Source: Sarcophilus harrisii (Eukaryota > Chordata > Mammalia > Dasyuromorphia > Dasyuridae). From it: a stretch of 64,000 bases of DNA. The stretch spans positions 428,943,669 to 429,007,668 of the forward strand of contig NC_045429.1 in the NCBI RefSeq assembly GCF_902635505.1. The letters are read 5' to 3'. Of this stretch, positions 24,569 to 35,896 are shown piece by piece. Both the position numbers and the translations under genes were made by a program. Numbering within the stretch: position 1 is the stretch's first letter; each line of letters opens with the position of its first letter. The notes below the pieces were generated by a model. The model was not told where the DNA came from and searched no databases. It saw only the letters and a list, made by a program, of their open reading frames with translations.

Positions 24569-25740
24569 ATGATCATGCCACCTGTGCCCCATGGTAAGAC
24601 TGCTCTGCCTGCCCTCATTCTGCCAGAGTGGTATTCTACATGGTATTGCTCAGTCAGATCCATCCATCCTAGTCATTTATCTCAGGACCACCTCAACCTT
24701 AAAGAGCCTAGCAAAACATTTTTTTAATCAAATACATACCCATTTGAATGTAGTCTATTTATATGCCTTCTAACCCCCATTCAGAAATTAATGAAAACAG
24801 AGTCAAGTTGTTATGTGAAGATAAAACCAGGAGTCATTGGAGGGGATGGGTGTGGGGAGGGGGAAAGAACAGAGTTGTGAGGATTACATGAAATAAGATA
24901 TGGAAAGCACTTGAATTAAGCCATACAAGTGCTATATTATGGGGAGGGAGGAAGAAGCAGAGACCATCCAGGCTCCACTGTCTCCTCCCATACCTTGGAT
25001 CCAAGCTATAGTAGCCCAAGAAGGATCCAAAGAAGTACAAGTCCTTTCCAAGGACTCTCGTGTCTGCCAAGAATCTTTAGGTGTTGAAGGAGGGTTTTGT
25101 TTGCTTTGAATGGAAATAAAACTTTAGGAAATGAATCACTTTTTCAAACTGACACCTCTTCAGCACAATACTTATTAATGCCTCATCTAGTTTGAATTGT
25201 GATTTAGAGTGAATCTTTCACAAAGTATGTAATTTATATTTCTTGGGAAATTCTGGACAATGGCACATAATGTATTGGGTTGGTTTTCCAATTCAAAGCA
25301 GTCTGAGTTTTAAGTGTGAAAGTCAAACTGATATACTGTAAGGAAAATACAGTTAGACTAACACTAATCCAACTCTGAGTCACAGTGATAGAACTAGAAG
25401 GGACCTCGAAAGCTCTCTTGTCCATGTCCCTCTTTGCAGAGGAAAAATAGAGGCTCCTAAGTGAGTAGTTTGCCCTCCTCACCCAGCCAGTTGCTGACAG
25501 AGCCAGGGCTAGAATCCAGGCACCCTGACTTCCTCACCCAGTGCTCTTCTCCACTGTGCCACAATAACAGGGAGCAGAAAAACAGCTTTGTGTGAGCATT
25601 TTTTGCTAACTCCCAAAAACATTTGCTAAACTAGCATGAATGTGTCTCACCGCTACTAATAGCAATTTTTATAAAACCTCACTGTAATGTAACCCAAAAA
25701 TAAATTTTGGTTTTGCATAACACAAAAATAAACTGTTTTT
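24569..25740 (+). terminator. PEX12: PEX12 3' UTR with candidate poly(A) signals
   Basis: Downstream of the PEX12 stop, AATAAA occurs at 25,115-25,120 and again twice near 25,700-25,735 (CCAAAAATAAATTTTGG and ACACAAAAATAAACTG), the latter followed by a T-rich stretch. Either could end the mRNA. The range contains a MIR relic at 25,385-25,562 (minus), so the upstream site is the simpler guess. Which is used cannot be told from sequence. Confidence 0.45.
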
Positions 25741-26595
25741 CTTTATTATCGTTATTTGACTTCTGAAAGTAGTTAAGTCTTTGTTCTTAATAACTAGATT
25801 TAATTTGTTTAGACAATCTTTAAAATTTTGAAATACTTTAAATGAAAATGATCATTTCAACACAATTCATATTTTGTTACTTGACACTTAGGCTGTAGAA
25901 AAATTAGCCATCTACTTTAAACAGAAGGTCAAATAGCTCTGTCTCAATACTATGAATTTAACTTGACAAAAATCAACCAGAAACAAGATAATGGAACTTT
26001 GGGAATAATTGTTTTGTTTTATTTCTAAAACTATTTTATGTTCTTTTTTCTTGTGCCTTACAGTGAAATATATTGAAATATTTTAGATCTAAAAATGAAT
26101 TATGATTATACATGTTTCATTCATGCCTAAGGAAAATCAGGCTTTCTGCCATAAAAACAAGTATGGCCAGATAATGATAATGCAATTATTTTTAATGCTT
26201 CTGGAATCTTGAAGTAATTTGTCACATGTCAGTTGCCATGTTGAAATGCCCATAAACTGGATTTAAAACTGAAACATTTAGATTAATTTTTCAACTTTTA
26301 CTGATTTTTAAAAATTTTATCAAGGATCTTAGTTCATGTGTCTGTGATACAGCCTGAAGAGAACCACAGACTTAGAGAACTTCTGAGCTGTCAGTAACAC
26401 TCAAGTCTTGGATTAAGAGGAACCTTAGAGGTCAGATAGACCAAACCTGTCATATTGCAGATTATATGGGAACTGAGACCTGGAGAGGGAATGTGATTTT
26501 TTTAGGTCACATAGATAGTGATAAAGCACGTATTCAAACTTATATCCCGTGATTCCAAGTCTAGCCCTTTCCATTCATTGTACCATGTCCCTAGT
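25385..26595 (-). mobile_element. Two MIR SINE relics
   Basis: 25,385-25,562 (AACTAGAAGGGACCTCGAAA, AGAGCCAGGGCTAGAATCCA, CTCTTCTCCACTGTGCCAC) and 26,405-26,590 (GAACCTTAGAGGTCAGATAG, GGAACTGAGACCTGGAGAG, GTCTAGCCCTTTCCATTC) are reversed MIR cores. Between and after them (25,740-26,400 and 26,600-27,200) I see only AT-rich, unassigned sequence. Confidence 0.6.
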
Positions 26596-27204
26596 TCTTA
26601 GTTCTGATAATTAAAACTCCTCCCCCACTTATCACAGTGTAATTAATCCCAGCCAATTATATTAAAAATACATATTCATATTTAATCTTATCTCAAGGTC
26701 TAAAGCTAATTTAGTGGTTTGTTGATGTATTTCTTCATTAATAAAATTTCACCATCTCTTAACCAATCAATCTCTAAGCCCCTGTTTAATAATTAAACGT
26801 TATTAAACTGAAGAAACCTCATTTACCAACAGTGATTACTCATATCTCTATTAAATCCCTTAATGTCTTAAGAATAAGTGTTAAAGCTATTAAATATACA
26901 ATGTATTAATAATAAAATCAATAACAAATCCAAGAATGATTTACGTTATTTTAACTGAAAAAGTTCACAACCAGAAGTTTCTCAGTGCAACTGCAGTGCT
27001 ACTTCAGAGAACACAATCCTATATCATTTACATTCTTCAAGATACAAAATAATACCTCTTCAAAAGACTCTTTTACATCCCTTTTTACAAGATCAAAGCT
27101 ATAATAATTTTATCAGGAAAAAAGATCCCTCTATATTCATTCTTTGTTTTTCCTAGGTTCTCCAGTTATGCCAGAACAAGGGAATTCAGTCAAGCCATAA
27201 CTTT

Positions 27205-27345
27205 TTGTTTTTATTAAATCTGGAGATAGGATTAAGTGACTTGCCCAAAGTCACACATCTAATAAGAAAGGCCAGTTTTGAAGTTGGGTCCTCCTAAGTC
27301 CCAGGCTGACATTTTTATAAAAACTGTGCTATGGAGCTACCTCTC
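27205..27345 (-). mobile_element. WSINE-like SINE relic
   Basis: GGATTAAGTGACTTGCCCAA, then GTCACACATCTAATAAG and GAAGTTGGGTCCTCCTAAGT, ending GCTATGGAGCTACCTC, is a reversed and diverged tRNA-derived SINE of the type at 2,828 and 34,829. Confidence 0.6.
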
Positions 27346-27514
27346 AAGCCATCACTTGAGTCTGTAAACTGCCAGTTAAAACTGTCATTTCCCAAACACT
27401 CCATTTAGCTCTTAAAGAAACAGTATGATCTCTGTTAGCCTAGAGAATCAAATATTCCATTAGGATAAACTACAGAAACTAGCAATTATGTGGAAAAATC
27501 TCAAGATATTTCCA

Positions 27515-28960
27515 CAATGGATAGATTAAAGGAACTGGAAATGTTTAGTCTGGGAAGAGAATACTTAGCAGCAAAGGCTTGCCGTTTTTCAAGTTCTTAA
27601 ATGGAAGAAGGGATAAGAATTATTCTGCTTGACAAACTGGGAAAACATTTTCACAGTTAAAAAGGTTCTGATAAAGGTCTCATTTCCAAAATATATAAAG
27701 AATTGACTCTAATTAATAAGAAATCAAGCCATTCTCCAATTGATAAATGGTCAAAGGATATAAAAAGACAATTTTCAGATGATGAAATTGAAATTATTTC
27801 CACATATGAAAGTGTTCCAAATCACTATTGATCAGAAAAATGCAAATTAAAACAACTCTGAGATACTATTACACACTTGTCAGATTGGCCAAGATGACAG
27901 GAAAAAATAATGATGAATGTTAGAGGGGATGCGGGAAAACTGGGACACTGATGCATTGTTGGTGGAGTTGTGAACGAATCCAACCATTCTGGAGAGCAAT
28001 CTGGAACTATGCCCAAAAAGTTATCAGACTGTGCATACCCTTTGCTCCAGCAATGCTACTTTTGGCCTTATACCCCAAAGAGATACTAAAGAAGGGAAAG
28101 GGACCTGTATGTGCCAAAATGTTTGTGGCAGCCCTGTTTGTAGTGGCCAGAAACTGGAAAATGAATGGATGCCCATCAACTGGAGAATGGTTGGGTAAAT
28201 TATGGTATATGAATGTTATGGAATATTATTGTTCTGTAAGAAATGACCAGGAAGATGAATACAGAGAGGTTTGGAGAGACTTACATGAACTGATGCTAAG
28301 TGAAATGAGCAGAACCAGGAGATCATTATATACTCCAACAATGATACTGCATGAGGATGTATTCTGATGGAAGTGAATTTCTTCAAAAAGGGAAGATCTA
28401 ATTCAGTTCCAATTGATCAATGATGAACAGAAGCAGCTACACCCAAAGAAAGAACGCCAGGAAATGAATGCAAACTGTTTGCATTTTTGTTTTTCTTCTT
28501 GGGTTATTTTTATCTTCTAAATCCAATTCTTCCTGTGCAACAAGAAAACTGTTTGGTTCTGCACACATATATTGTATCTAGGATATACTGTGACATATTT
28601 AACATGTATAGGACTGCTTGCCATCTGGGGGGGGGGGGGGGGTGGAGGGAGGAAGGGAGGGGAAAAGTCAGAACAGAAGTGAGTGCAAGGGATAATGTAA
28701 AAAATTACCCAGGCATGGGTTCTGTCAATCAAAAGTTATTATTATAAAATAAATAAATAAAAAATAAAATTGAAAAACAAAAACAAACAAACAAACAAAA
28801 AAAGATTTATTCTGCTTGGCAACAGAGGAAAGAATTAAGGCCCAATGGGTAAAAGATGTAAACGGTAAAGTTAGGTTTGATTTTCGTAAAAACTTCTTAA
28901 TAATTGAGAGCAATAAAAAAAAGCTCCTCAGGGAGCCATCACAAAAAAAAAAAAATAATA
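27515..28960 (+). mobile_element. CR1/L3-type LINE 3' end split by an L1
   Basis: 27,515-27,631 (GATTAAAGGAACTGGAAATG, AAATGGAAGAAGGGATAAG) and 28,819-28,960 (GAGGAAAGAATTAAGGCCCA, AAAACTTCTTAATAATTGAG) join into the conserved 3' tail of an ancient CR1/L3-type LINE in plus orientation. The L1 at 27,632-28,806 interrupts it, with TTATTCTGCTTG duplicated on both sides. Confidence 0.65.
27632..28806 (+). mobile_element. 5'-truncated L1 3' end with target duplication
   Basis: It starts in ORF2 near the C-terminus and contains GTTTGTGGCAGCCCTGTTTG, TGGAATATTATTGTTCTG and ACATGAACTGATGCTAAGTG. The 3' UTR has a run of 16 G at 28,627-28,642 and a simple A-rich tail. The 12-bp duplication TTATTCTGCTTG lies at 27,620-27,631 and 28,807-28,818. 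A 138-codon ORF2 remnant (27,951-28,367) is still open. The poly-G 3' UTR type differs from that of the L1 copies at 18-20 kb and 50.5 kb. Confidence 0.85.
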
Positions 28961-29099
28961 ATGTTCTTTCTTATTACAAACTTAATAGCAACAATCAAGA
29001 ACATTTCAATATCAAAGAACAAAATGTCATCTATTAAATTCTTAAGGTATAAATTAAGTGCCTTCTAATTTCACATAAGATTTTAACTGACTTTTTCTT

Positions 29100-29850
29100 T
29101 TTTCCTATCACTAACCACCAACTCCCCGCCTCCACAAATGCAAGTGTTCTTTGTACCAGTCTAGTCTAGCAACTCTGTAACTGTCTCATTCTGCAGTTCT
29201 CTTACTAAAGATCCTGTCACCTTGCCCCCCATATCCAATCAATAGCCAAGTCCTGTAATTTCTAAATCTCTCTCACTCACATCCCCTTTCTCTCCTCTGA
29301 CACTTCCACCTCTCTACAGCTCTTGCCACCCGAGAGCAGGTCTGCTTGCCTCAAGTCTCTGCTCTGCCTCACCTCCCACTCAGCTGTTAGTAATCTTCCT
29401 AAAACACTCATCTGACCTAGTCCTCCCCTATTCATTAAGACCCAGAGGCTTTCTATTAACCTTCGGGATCTTTTTAAAGCCCCTTATAACCCAGCCCTTT
29501 CCCATCTTCCCAATCTTCTCTAATCCCCTCCACAAACTGCAATCCAGTGAACTTTGGCTTCCTTGCTGTTTCTTGAACAAGATACTCCATTTCCCAACTC
29601 TAGACATTTGAAATGGTTTTCTCTATGTCAAACTTTCTCCCTCCTTCTTCCTAGTGGCTTTCTTGGCTTCCTTCAAGGCTCTAAAGTTAAAATCCTATTT
29701 TCTGCAAAAAGCCTTTCTCTTCCCCCTTTAATGCAGATGCCTTCCCTCTGAGATTAGCTCCAGTTTTCCCTGTCAATATCCATGTTGTCTCCCCCATTAG
29801 CTCCTTCACAGCAAAGATTGTCTTTTGCCTTTCTGTTTCCCCAGCACTTA

Positions 29851-29906
<56 letters not shown>

Positions 29907-29975
29907 TAATATGCTATTTAATATATAAATAATATAACAATATACAGTATGTAGCTTGTTGACTGACTGATAAAA
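29100..29975 (+). mobile_element. L2 LINE 3' region with embedded TA microsatellite
   Basis: C/T-rich blocks in the order of the L2 ORF2 end and 3' UTR: GACCCAGAGGCTTTCTATTA, CTTGGCTTCCTTCAAGGCTC, AAAAGCCTTTCTCTTCCCCC, GTTGTCTCCCCCATTAGCTC and GTTGACTGACTGA. A (TA)n run at 29,855-29,900 (about 23 units) has expanded inside the element. No usable reading frame is left. Confidence 0.75.
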
Positions 29976-30432
29976 ACTGGACGACCTCTTCTTGGGGGTA
30001 GAGGGGGGAAATCCCATTTAGAGGGGATTCTTTGTTTTGGTATATAATGGATTAGATGATCTCTGAGGGTGAGTCACCAGCATCCTCAGAGATGAAGGAC
30101 AGCAATATTCAAATAAAGCTGATCAGCCCACAGAGGCTTTTGTTTCTATTTTTGTGAACACAGTGTAAAAGCAAGCATGATTCTGGGAGAGAAGGCAATG
30201 GAAGTATTTTTGTACAAAGGGGAAAATCACTTCTGAATGGACCACCTTGTAGGTTTCAAGATATTAAAACTTTTAATTAAGGCCACTACACATAACCACA
30301 ATCACTTGATGAACAAGAAAGTCCTTTTAACCAATTAAAACTCCACTAAAGATATTATTAAATCAGACTGGATGGTGTAATGAGCGTTGTCTTCTATGAA
30401 GGTCTTTGTATCAGTTAGATTTTTCACTGTGA

Positions 30433-30480
30433 CCTAAAAGGGAAAATAAATGAAAGTACTATTAGTAGCTAGTTAGTATT
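30433..30480 (-). promoter_or_regulatory. Branch point and 3' splice site of snoRNA host intron (predicted)
   Basis: On the minus strand a perfect TACTAAC branch-point motif (about 30,478-30,472) is followed by a T/C-rich tract and a CCCTTTTAG acceptor, so a host exon would begin at 30,433. It lies about 75-80 nt past the snoRNA D box to the branch point and about 118 nt to the acceptor, an arrangement suitable for a C/D snoRNA processed from an intron. Host exon extent to the left is unknown. Confidence 0.55.
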
Positions 30481-30547
30481 TCTGATATTAAACAATTGCT
30501 CTTAGATGCAATGTACACAGAAGAGCAGGACAAGACGCAAACAGGAT

Positions 30548-30645
30548 TAGCTCAGAGAGAAGATTAAGTGATCATGCCCTGGTCAGAGCCAAAACAGAAG
30601 CCATGGCAATACCAGGTCAGACTATACTTCACTCATCATTGCCTT
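30548..30645 (-). ncRNA. SNORD7: Box C/D snoRNA SNORD7 (guide for U6 A47 2'-O-methylation)
   Basis: Read on the minus strand, box C is ATGATGA (30,639-30,633), an internal D' CTGA follows about a dozen bases later, a C'-like ATGATCA comes next, and box D is CTGA (30,555-30,552). Directly upstream of box D is TAATCTTCTCT, 11 bases perfectly complementary to the U6 segment AGAGAAGAUUA. By the D+5 rule the fifth base pairs with A47 of U6, the known target of SNORD7 (mgU6-47). AGGATTA at the 5' side and TAATCCT at the 3' side form an outer 7-bp stem (30,655-30,649 with 30,549-30,543). In human, SNORD7 lies close to PEX12, in the same neighbourhood. It acts in Cajal bodies/nucleoli with fibrillarin. 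Ends are approximate by a few bases. Confidence 0.9.
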
Positions 30646-31409
30646 TCATAATCCTGAATTTAGTGGATAGAAAAAACTCCACTTATAATAATCAACTTGA
30701 TACTCCATGGCAAACTGGAAAAAATTTAAAACCTAACTTTAGAAACCAGATCTGACTGTGGCTGTTCTATAAATGTTTGATCTCACTCTGACGTGCCAAA
30801 ATCCACATCTGAAGAGCCCAGTCGGTGAAGGTTGTTGGCCCAGCCTCAAGCCCTTTTAGCTTCTTGCTTAGGAGCCCTCTTCCCCAGCAAGCAATACCAA
30901 CTCAGCCTCATGTCATCCAAGAGAATGACACAATGAAAACTGGTAGGAATGAACCAAGCAAGTGGCAGAGGCTGCTCCTGGGAACCTATTCTTCTACTGT
31001 GTGCCCCCATCAGTTCCTCAGCACAGTAGGGGCTTAATAAATATTTTGCTTTTCTACCCACACTCTGCCACACACTCATTCTTCCCAGTTTCTCAGAATT
31101 ATTAGAGAAAGAATAACTTGGGCTTCTGCCAAACCCCGCTCCTCCATCTCCCATTTCCATGCATTTGTAGACCAGACTAGCAACCTGGAGGATGGGTCCT
31201 GGTAATGGGGCACTTGCCATCTTCTGGCCAGCAGTTTTCCTGATATGTTCCCTTTCTCAAATCTCAATACTTGAGATGAATTTTGAAAGAAATGGGATTC
31301 AAAGAGGCAGATGTTGGGGGGTGGAGGGAATCTCAATCCTGGCATGGGGGCAGGAGGAAGTTAGTACAAAGACAAGGACATGGGAAATAGAATGCTATAT
31401 ATGAGGAAC

Positions 31410-32735
31410 AATCAGAGAAGGTACATCCTGGGATTGTAGTATGTAATCACAAGGCCGGAAAAATGAAGACCAGGTCATAAATGAAATTAAATGCCAAGAA
31501 GAGGAGTCTGAATTTGCCTTAAAAGGTGAATAGAAGTCATTGGAATACTGTGGTATGGAAAGTTCCAAGTTAGGGGGAAGAAACCCTTTGGCATGTATCT
31601 GAGGAGAGAATTATAAAGTTATGGCAATAGTCCAAGTATGAGATAAGAGTCTGGGAGAGGATGGGGACCTGAGTGGTGAAGAGAAGGGGACATGCAACTT
31701 CCATGACCCTGAATTCTGACATTTCCCTTCTTTGATGGTACATAATTGACATTCCTAGATTTTAGCACAATTCCTGGAACATGGCAGGTGCTTCATAAGT
31801 ACTTGGTTCTTTCCTTCATCCCACTAAGCACAGGCACTACCCAAGGCTCTGGCTTCTCTATTTTCTCTACCCTCTCTCCTTTGATAGGTAGGACCTTACA
31901 CTCTAATGGTTTAGATCATCAAGTCTAAACAGATGACTCCCAGATCTTCAGATCCAGCCCTAACCTCCTTGTAGAATATCAGATGTTTCAGAAGCATCTC
32001 AAACTCAGTATGTCCCAAATGAATGCATCTTTTCCTCTAAACCCACCCTTCCCCTAAATTGTGTTTCTGTTGAAGCTATCCTTCCAGTCAAACTCCGAAA
32101 TGATAGGTCATCCTTAACTTTTTCCCTCCCTCACCCCAAATGTCCAGTTTCCAAGTCTCTTCCATTTTCCTCCCAATATCAGCATCTATCCCCTTCTCTC
32201 TATGCCCTCATCAGCCCCAATTTGAATCATTGCAGATTTCCTACCTGTCTCCTCTCACCGGTAGTCTGATTTTCCCCTTTCTACTCAGCTAGTGTCTAAT
32301 CTCCCTAAAGCACATCTGATCAAGAATCTCAAAATCTCAAGTGGCTTCCTCCCTCCTGCTTCTAGGCTACAATAAACCTCCTACTGAGGCATTCAAAGCC
32401 TTTCACTACATGATTCCAACTTGTTTTTCTTGACATTTCATATTATTCCCTCTTTCGTTCCTTTCTCCTACATTCTAATCAAACTTCTTCCCAAACTAAA
32501 CATTCTGTCTCCTGCCCTCCCTCATCACTTCTGCCTCTCGGGAGTCTTCTCTTCCTTCCTGGCTCAGCTGGATCTTCGATAGGCCTTGCAGCTCAAACAT
32601 ATATATTCAATTCCCCTATGTTAGGAGAACATAAGCTTCAGAGAGGCCAGGGAATCTTTACTTTTGTATTCCTAGTACTAAGCTTACTGCCTAGCACAAA
32701 ACTTAACCTAATAAATGTTAAATTGGCATAGGGGG
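31410..32735. mobile_element. L2 LINE relics in both orientations
   Basis: 31,410-31,700 is a reversed L2 mid-3' segment (TGGCAATAGTCCAAGTATGA and GAAGAGAAGGGGACATGCAA). 31,890-32,735 is a forward L2 3' region (CTCAAACTCAGTATGTCCCA, GCATTCAAAGCCTTTCACTA, CTTTTGTATTCCTAGTACT, CTAATAAATGTTAAATTGGC). The first is the complement of part of the second's family, so the two are separate insertions. No open frame of note. Confidence 0.65.
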
Positions 32736-33054
32736 CTTAGTCATACCACTTAACAATGCTTTGCTTTTGAATTTTTCTGTTGGGTTTTTTTCAATAAAAA
32801 GCTTCCGCTTGGCAATTAAATTTGCAAAATTGTTCTGTAGATACCACTTGTCAAGCAAATAGATATTACATCAAACAAAGTGTATTTGTGCTGTGAAATC
32901 TCTTTCCAGTAAACTAGTTTTATAGCTAATAAAACCTGACTATAAAATCACAGAGTTAGGCTGGCTTAAACTGATAATGCCTCAAGGTGTACAAAGCTTT
33001 TCCATACTACAACGATCTCACTTTATCCTCACAAAGTTAACAGAGTAGTATAGA

Positions 33055-33250
33055 GCAGGGCTTCTTAAATTTTTTTAAAATTTTCATGACCCCTTTTCAC
33101 CCCCCAAAATTTTATGTGACTCCACATATGTAGGCTTATACACTGAGCATACACACCAAACATTTACTGATAAGTCAAAATTTCACTTCCCCCACATTTA
33201 GTTACACAACTCCATAGGGGTCATGACCCAACCCACAGTTTAAGAAGCTA
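33055..33250. mobile_element. Palindromic hAT-like MITE
   Basis: It begins GCAGGGCTTCTTAAAT and ends CAGTTTAAGAAGC, giving inverted termini. Inner blocks (CATGACCCCTTTTCACCCCC, CAAACATTTACTGATAAGTC, GGGGTCATGACCCAACCCAC) match a second copy at 46,815-46,990. It is non-autonomous. Confidence 0.65.
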
Positions 33251-33570
33251 TGGTGCAGTGGATAGAGCACCGGTCCTGGAACCCAGGAGACCTCAGGCCA
33301 GCTCCTGCCTCAGACAGTAACCACAACCCTGGGCAAATCTAAGTTTCCTCCTCTGTAAAAGGAGAAGCCTGGATTTGATGACTTCTTACAATCCTTTTCT
33401 GTTCTAAATCATCCTGGAAGGAAGATATGATTATCCCAGTTTTACAGATGAAGAAACTGAGACTCAAAAAATGTTAAGTGACTTACCCGAAGTCCCAAGT
33501 AAACATCAGAGACATGAGTCAATCCTAAATATTCCAGACTCCAAGTCCATGGCTCTATTTACTACAGAGC
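33245..33570. mobile_element. tRNA-SINE/MIR relics
   Basis: 33,250-33,420 is a forward tRNA-derived SINE (CAGTGGATAGAGCACCGG, GGGCAAATCTAAGTTTCCTC). 33,425-33,570 is a reversed MIR core (CAGATGAAGAAACTGAGACT, GTTAAGTGACTTACCCGAAG). Both are diverged. Confidence 0.6.
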
Positions 33571-33959
33571 AGACTCCCAGGATGGAAAAAAGGGACAGGA
33601 TTCAAGAACCGGGTTCAAGTCCTGCCTTGGACTGATACTAGTTGGCAAATCTCTCAGTGCTGAGTACAAGACTGAATTTCAGAGATGTACCCTAGCAGAG
33701 AGAGTTTCCACACATAACTTCCTTAAACCAATGAAATTATAATGAGACCAAAATGAAAGTAGCTTGCCAACTTCATAATGGTAATGAGAGATGGTGGAAT
33801 CTAGACTCTAGGTCTCTTCTTCCAAGAATCCTTCTTGTCATTGTCCATGCTTCCATACAAATAAGATATTTTGCCTTCACATTGTATTTCCCCCATTCAC
33901 CCTCTCCTGAAATTACAAATAAGCAGTGGCCTGTTTCCTGGAGGAAGGAGAGCCACGGA

Positions 33960-34430
33960 TAGTGCCAAAATGGATAATCCCCAAATTATCAGTCTTTGAC
34001 AGACTGAATTGTTTCTCGGTTTCATGGACAGTCAGGAGTCAGTCACTTCTTCATTTGGCTGGCCAGTCTAGTAGAGGACGCTGTATCTTGTACGTGGTCT
34101 AGCCAAAGTCTAAACAATCTTATCAACAACTTGAAATCACTACCTACTTCCTCTGATTATCTGTAAGACCAACAGGTTGGTAACCTGGACCTTGGAGCGA
34201 ATGACTTGCTGCCTTCCAGTTTGAACAATAACCTTTTGATAAGAATTCCTGCCGTGTATCAGCTGGATATCTGTCCATACATGGGGGGAAGTGCAAATGT
34301 CAGTTTTGTTTATTTATTGCTTGCCCTTATTACCCTTGGTCTTCTTTAATCAGGAATTTTTTTTCTTAATATTCCATGGTACCTTATTATTAAGTTTCAT
34401 CTCATTTAATCACCATCCCCAGGAAACTGG
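33960..34430. other. Non-repetitive stretch with GATA-like motifs
   Basis: I recognise no repeat and no gene here. Several WGATAR-type sites are present on either strand: CTTATC at about 34,118, GATTATCT at about 34,156 (partial), TTGATAAG at about 34,236, plus a CAGCTG E-box near 34,259. Spacing is compatible with a hematopoietic regulatory element, but motif density alone is weak evidence. Confidence 0.25.
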
Positions 34431-34439
34431 AACCTAGCT

Positions 34440-35190
34440 AGGTCTGACATCCCATCTTCTCATCTTCAATAAGCTGACTATCCCATATCGCCAAGGCAAC
34501 CCTCAGTTACTGCTGCATCCTTCCAGCCTAATTAATACCCTCAATTTAGAAATTTCTCTTCACCTCTCTCCACATTCCCTTTTGCTCAATTCCAGTGCAT
34601 TTGGCCACTACTATTAAGCAAATAACTCCCAGATCTAGAGACCCAATCGTCATTTCTCTCCTGAGCTCTAGTCTCCAACTGTCTGATGGACAGACAGCTT
34701 TACTTGGATATTCCATACAAATCTCAGAATCAACACATCCGCAAAAATTTCTCTCTTGAACTAGTTTCCTAACTTATATCCTAGACTTCTTTGACAGTCC
34801 AGTGAAATCTATGGACTCCTTCCCAGAATCTTTTTTTTTTTTTTTTTTTTGCTGAGGCAATTGGGATTAAGTGACTTGCCCAGGGTCACACAGTCAGGAA
34901 GTGTTAAGTGTTTGAGACCAGATTTGAATTCAGGTTCTCCTGACTTCAGGGCTGGTTCTCTATCCACTGCACCATCTACCTGCCTCCAGATTCAATTTGA
35001 AGCAGGCAGACCCACAAGGAAGCTATTCGAATAGTCCAGGTGTGGCAGTTTCAGAAGAGGAGAATGTATGTGTAAGAGAGATCAAATGAAGACAGAAATA
35101 AGAGGACTTGGGACTGATTGGATATAGAGGAGATAAGAGAGAGCAGAGCAGAATGGAGAGAGGTTTTGAGTCTAAGTAACTCAGAGAATG
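34440..35190. mobile_element. L2 relics flanking a WSINE-like SINE
   Basis: 34,440-34,828 is a forward L2-like segment (AATAACTCCCAGATCTAGAG, CCTGAGCTCTAGTCTCCAAC). 34,829-34,985 is a reversed WSINE with a long T run, GCTGAGGCAATTGGGATTAA and ending TGCACCATCTACCTGCCTC. 35,000-35,190 is a reversed L2-like piece (GAATAGTCCAGGTGTGGCAG). From 35,190 to 35,890 only faint MIR traces are seen. Confidence 0.55.
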
Positions 35191-35896
35191 GTGGAACCCA
35201 TCCCAGCCCCCTGGGAGGGTGAGATAGGTAGGGCTGTCCCTCTTAATAAAGTGAATCCTAAAACCATAAAATGCTGAGGCAGTTCAGTATAATAGAGATG
35301 GTCTCAGAATAGGGAAGACATTAAGTTCAAATTGACTTTGATGCACAGTGATTATGTAAATCACTCAAGTTCAAACCCTTAGGAAATCCGTAAATCTGAG
35401 GAGCTCATCTGGACTGGGAGAGAAAATTCTTTACCAGAAGCTCTCTTACAACATTAAAATTACAGGTCAGAAAAAGATATAAAAAACATCACCCATAATA
35501 GCTTGCATTGTTAGTTATTATTGCATTATTAGGTTAGTGAAACACTTTATCAGCTCTCTTATTTGATGGCCACTGCATCCTGTAAAGCAGATGCCATTTT
35601 ATAGACAAAGAAACAGACTGAGAAGTGAAATCACTTGTCATTCTGCTCTTGGCTGAGGCAGGACAAAAACACAGGTATTCCTGACCCAAAGTTTCCCATT
35701 GGTATTTAATAAATGTTGATTGAGTGATGTAGGTTTTACAGATGTACTTTCCCATTCCTACCTACAAATATTTCAAATGATGATCATTGATCAAGTCAAA
35801 AAAGGTGAGAATGACCTTTTTGTGTCATAAGATCTTGGGATGCTTTTAAATCCATAAGATAAAAACACAAGAGATTACAGAGAAAAGTAATCATAT

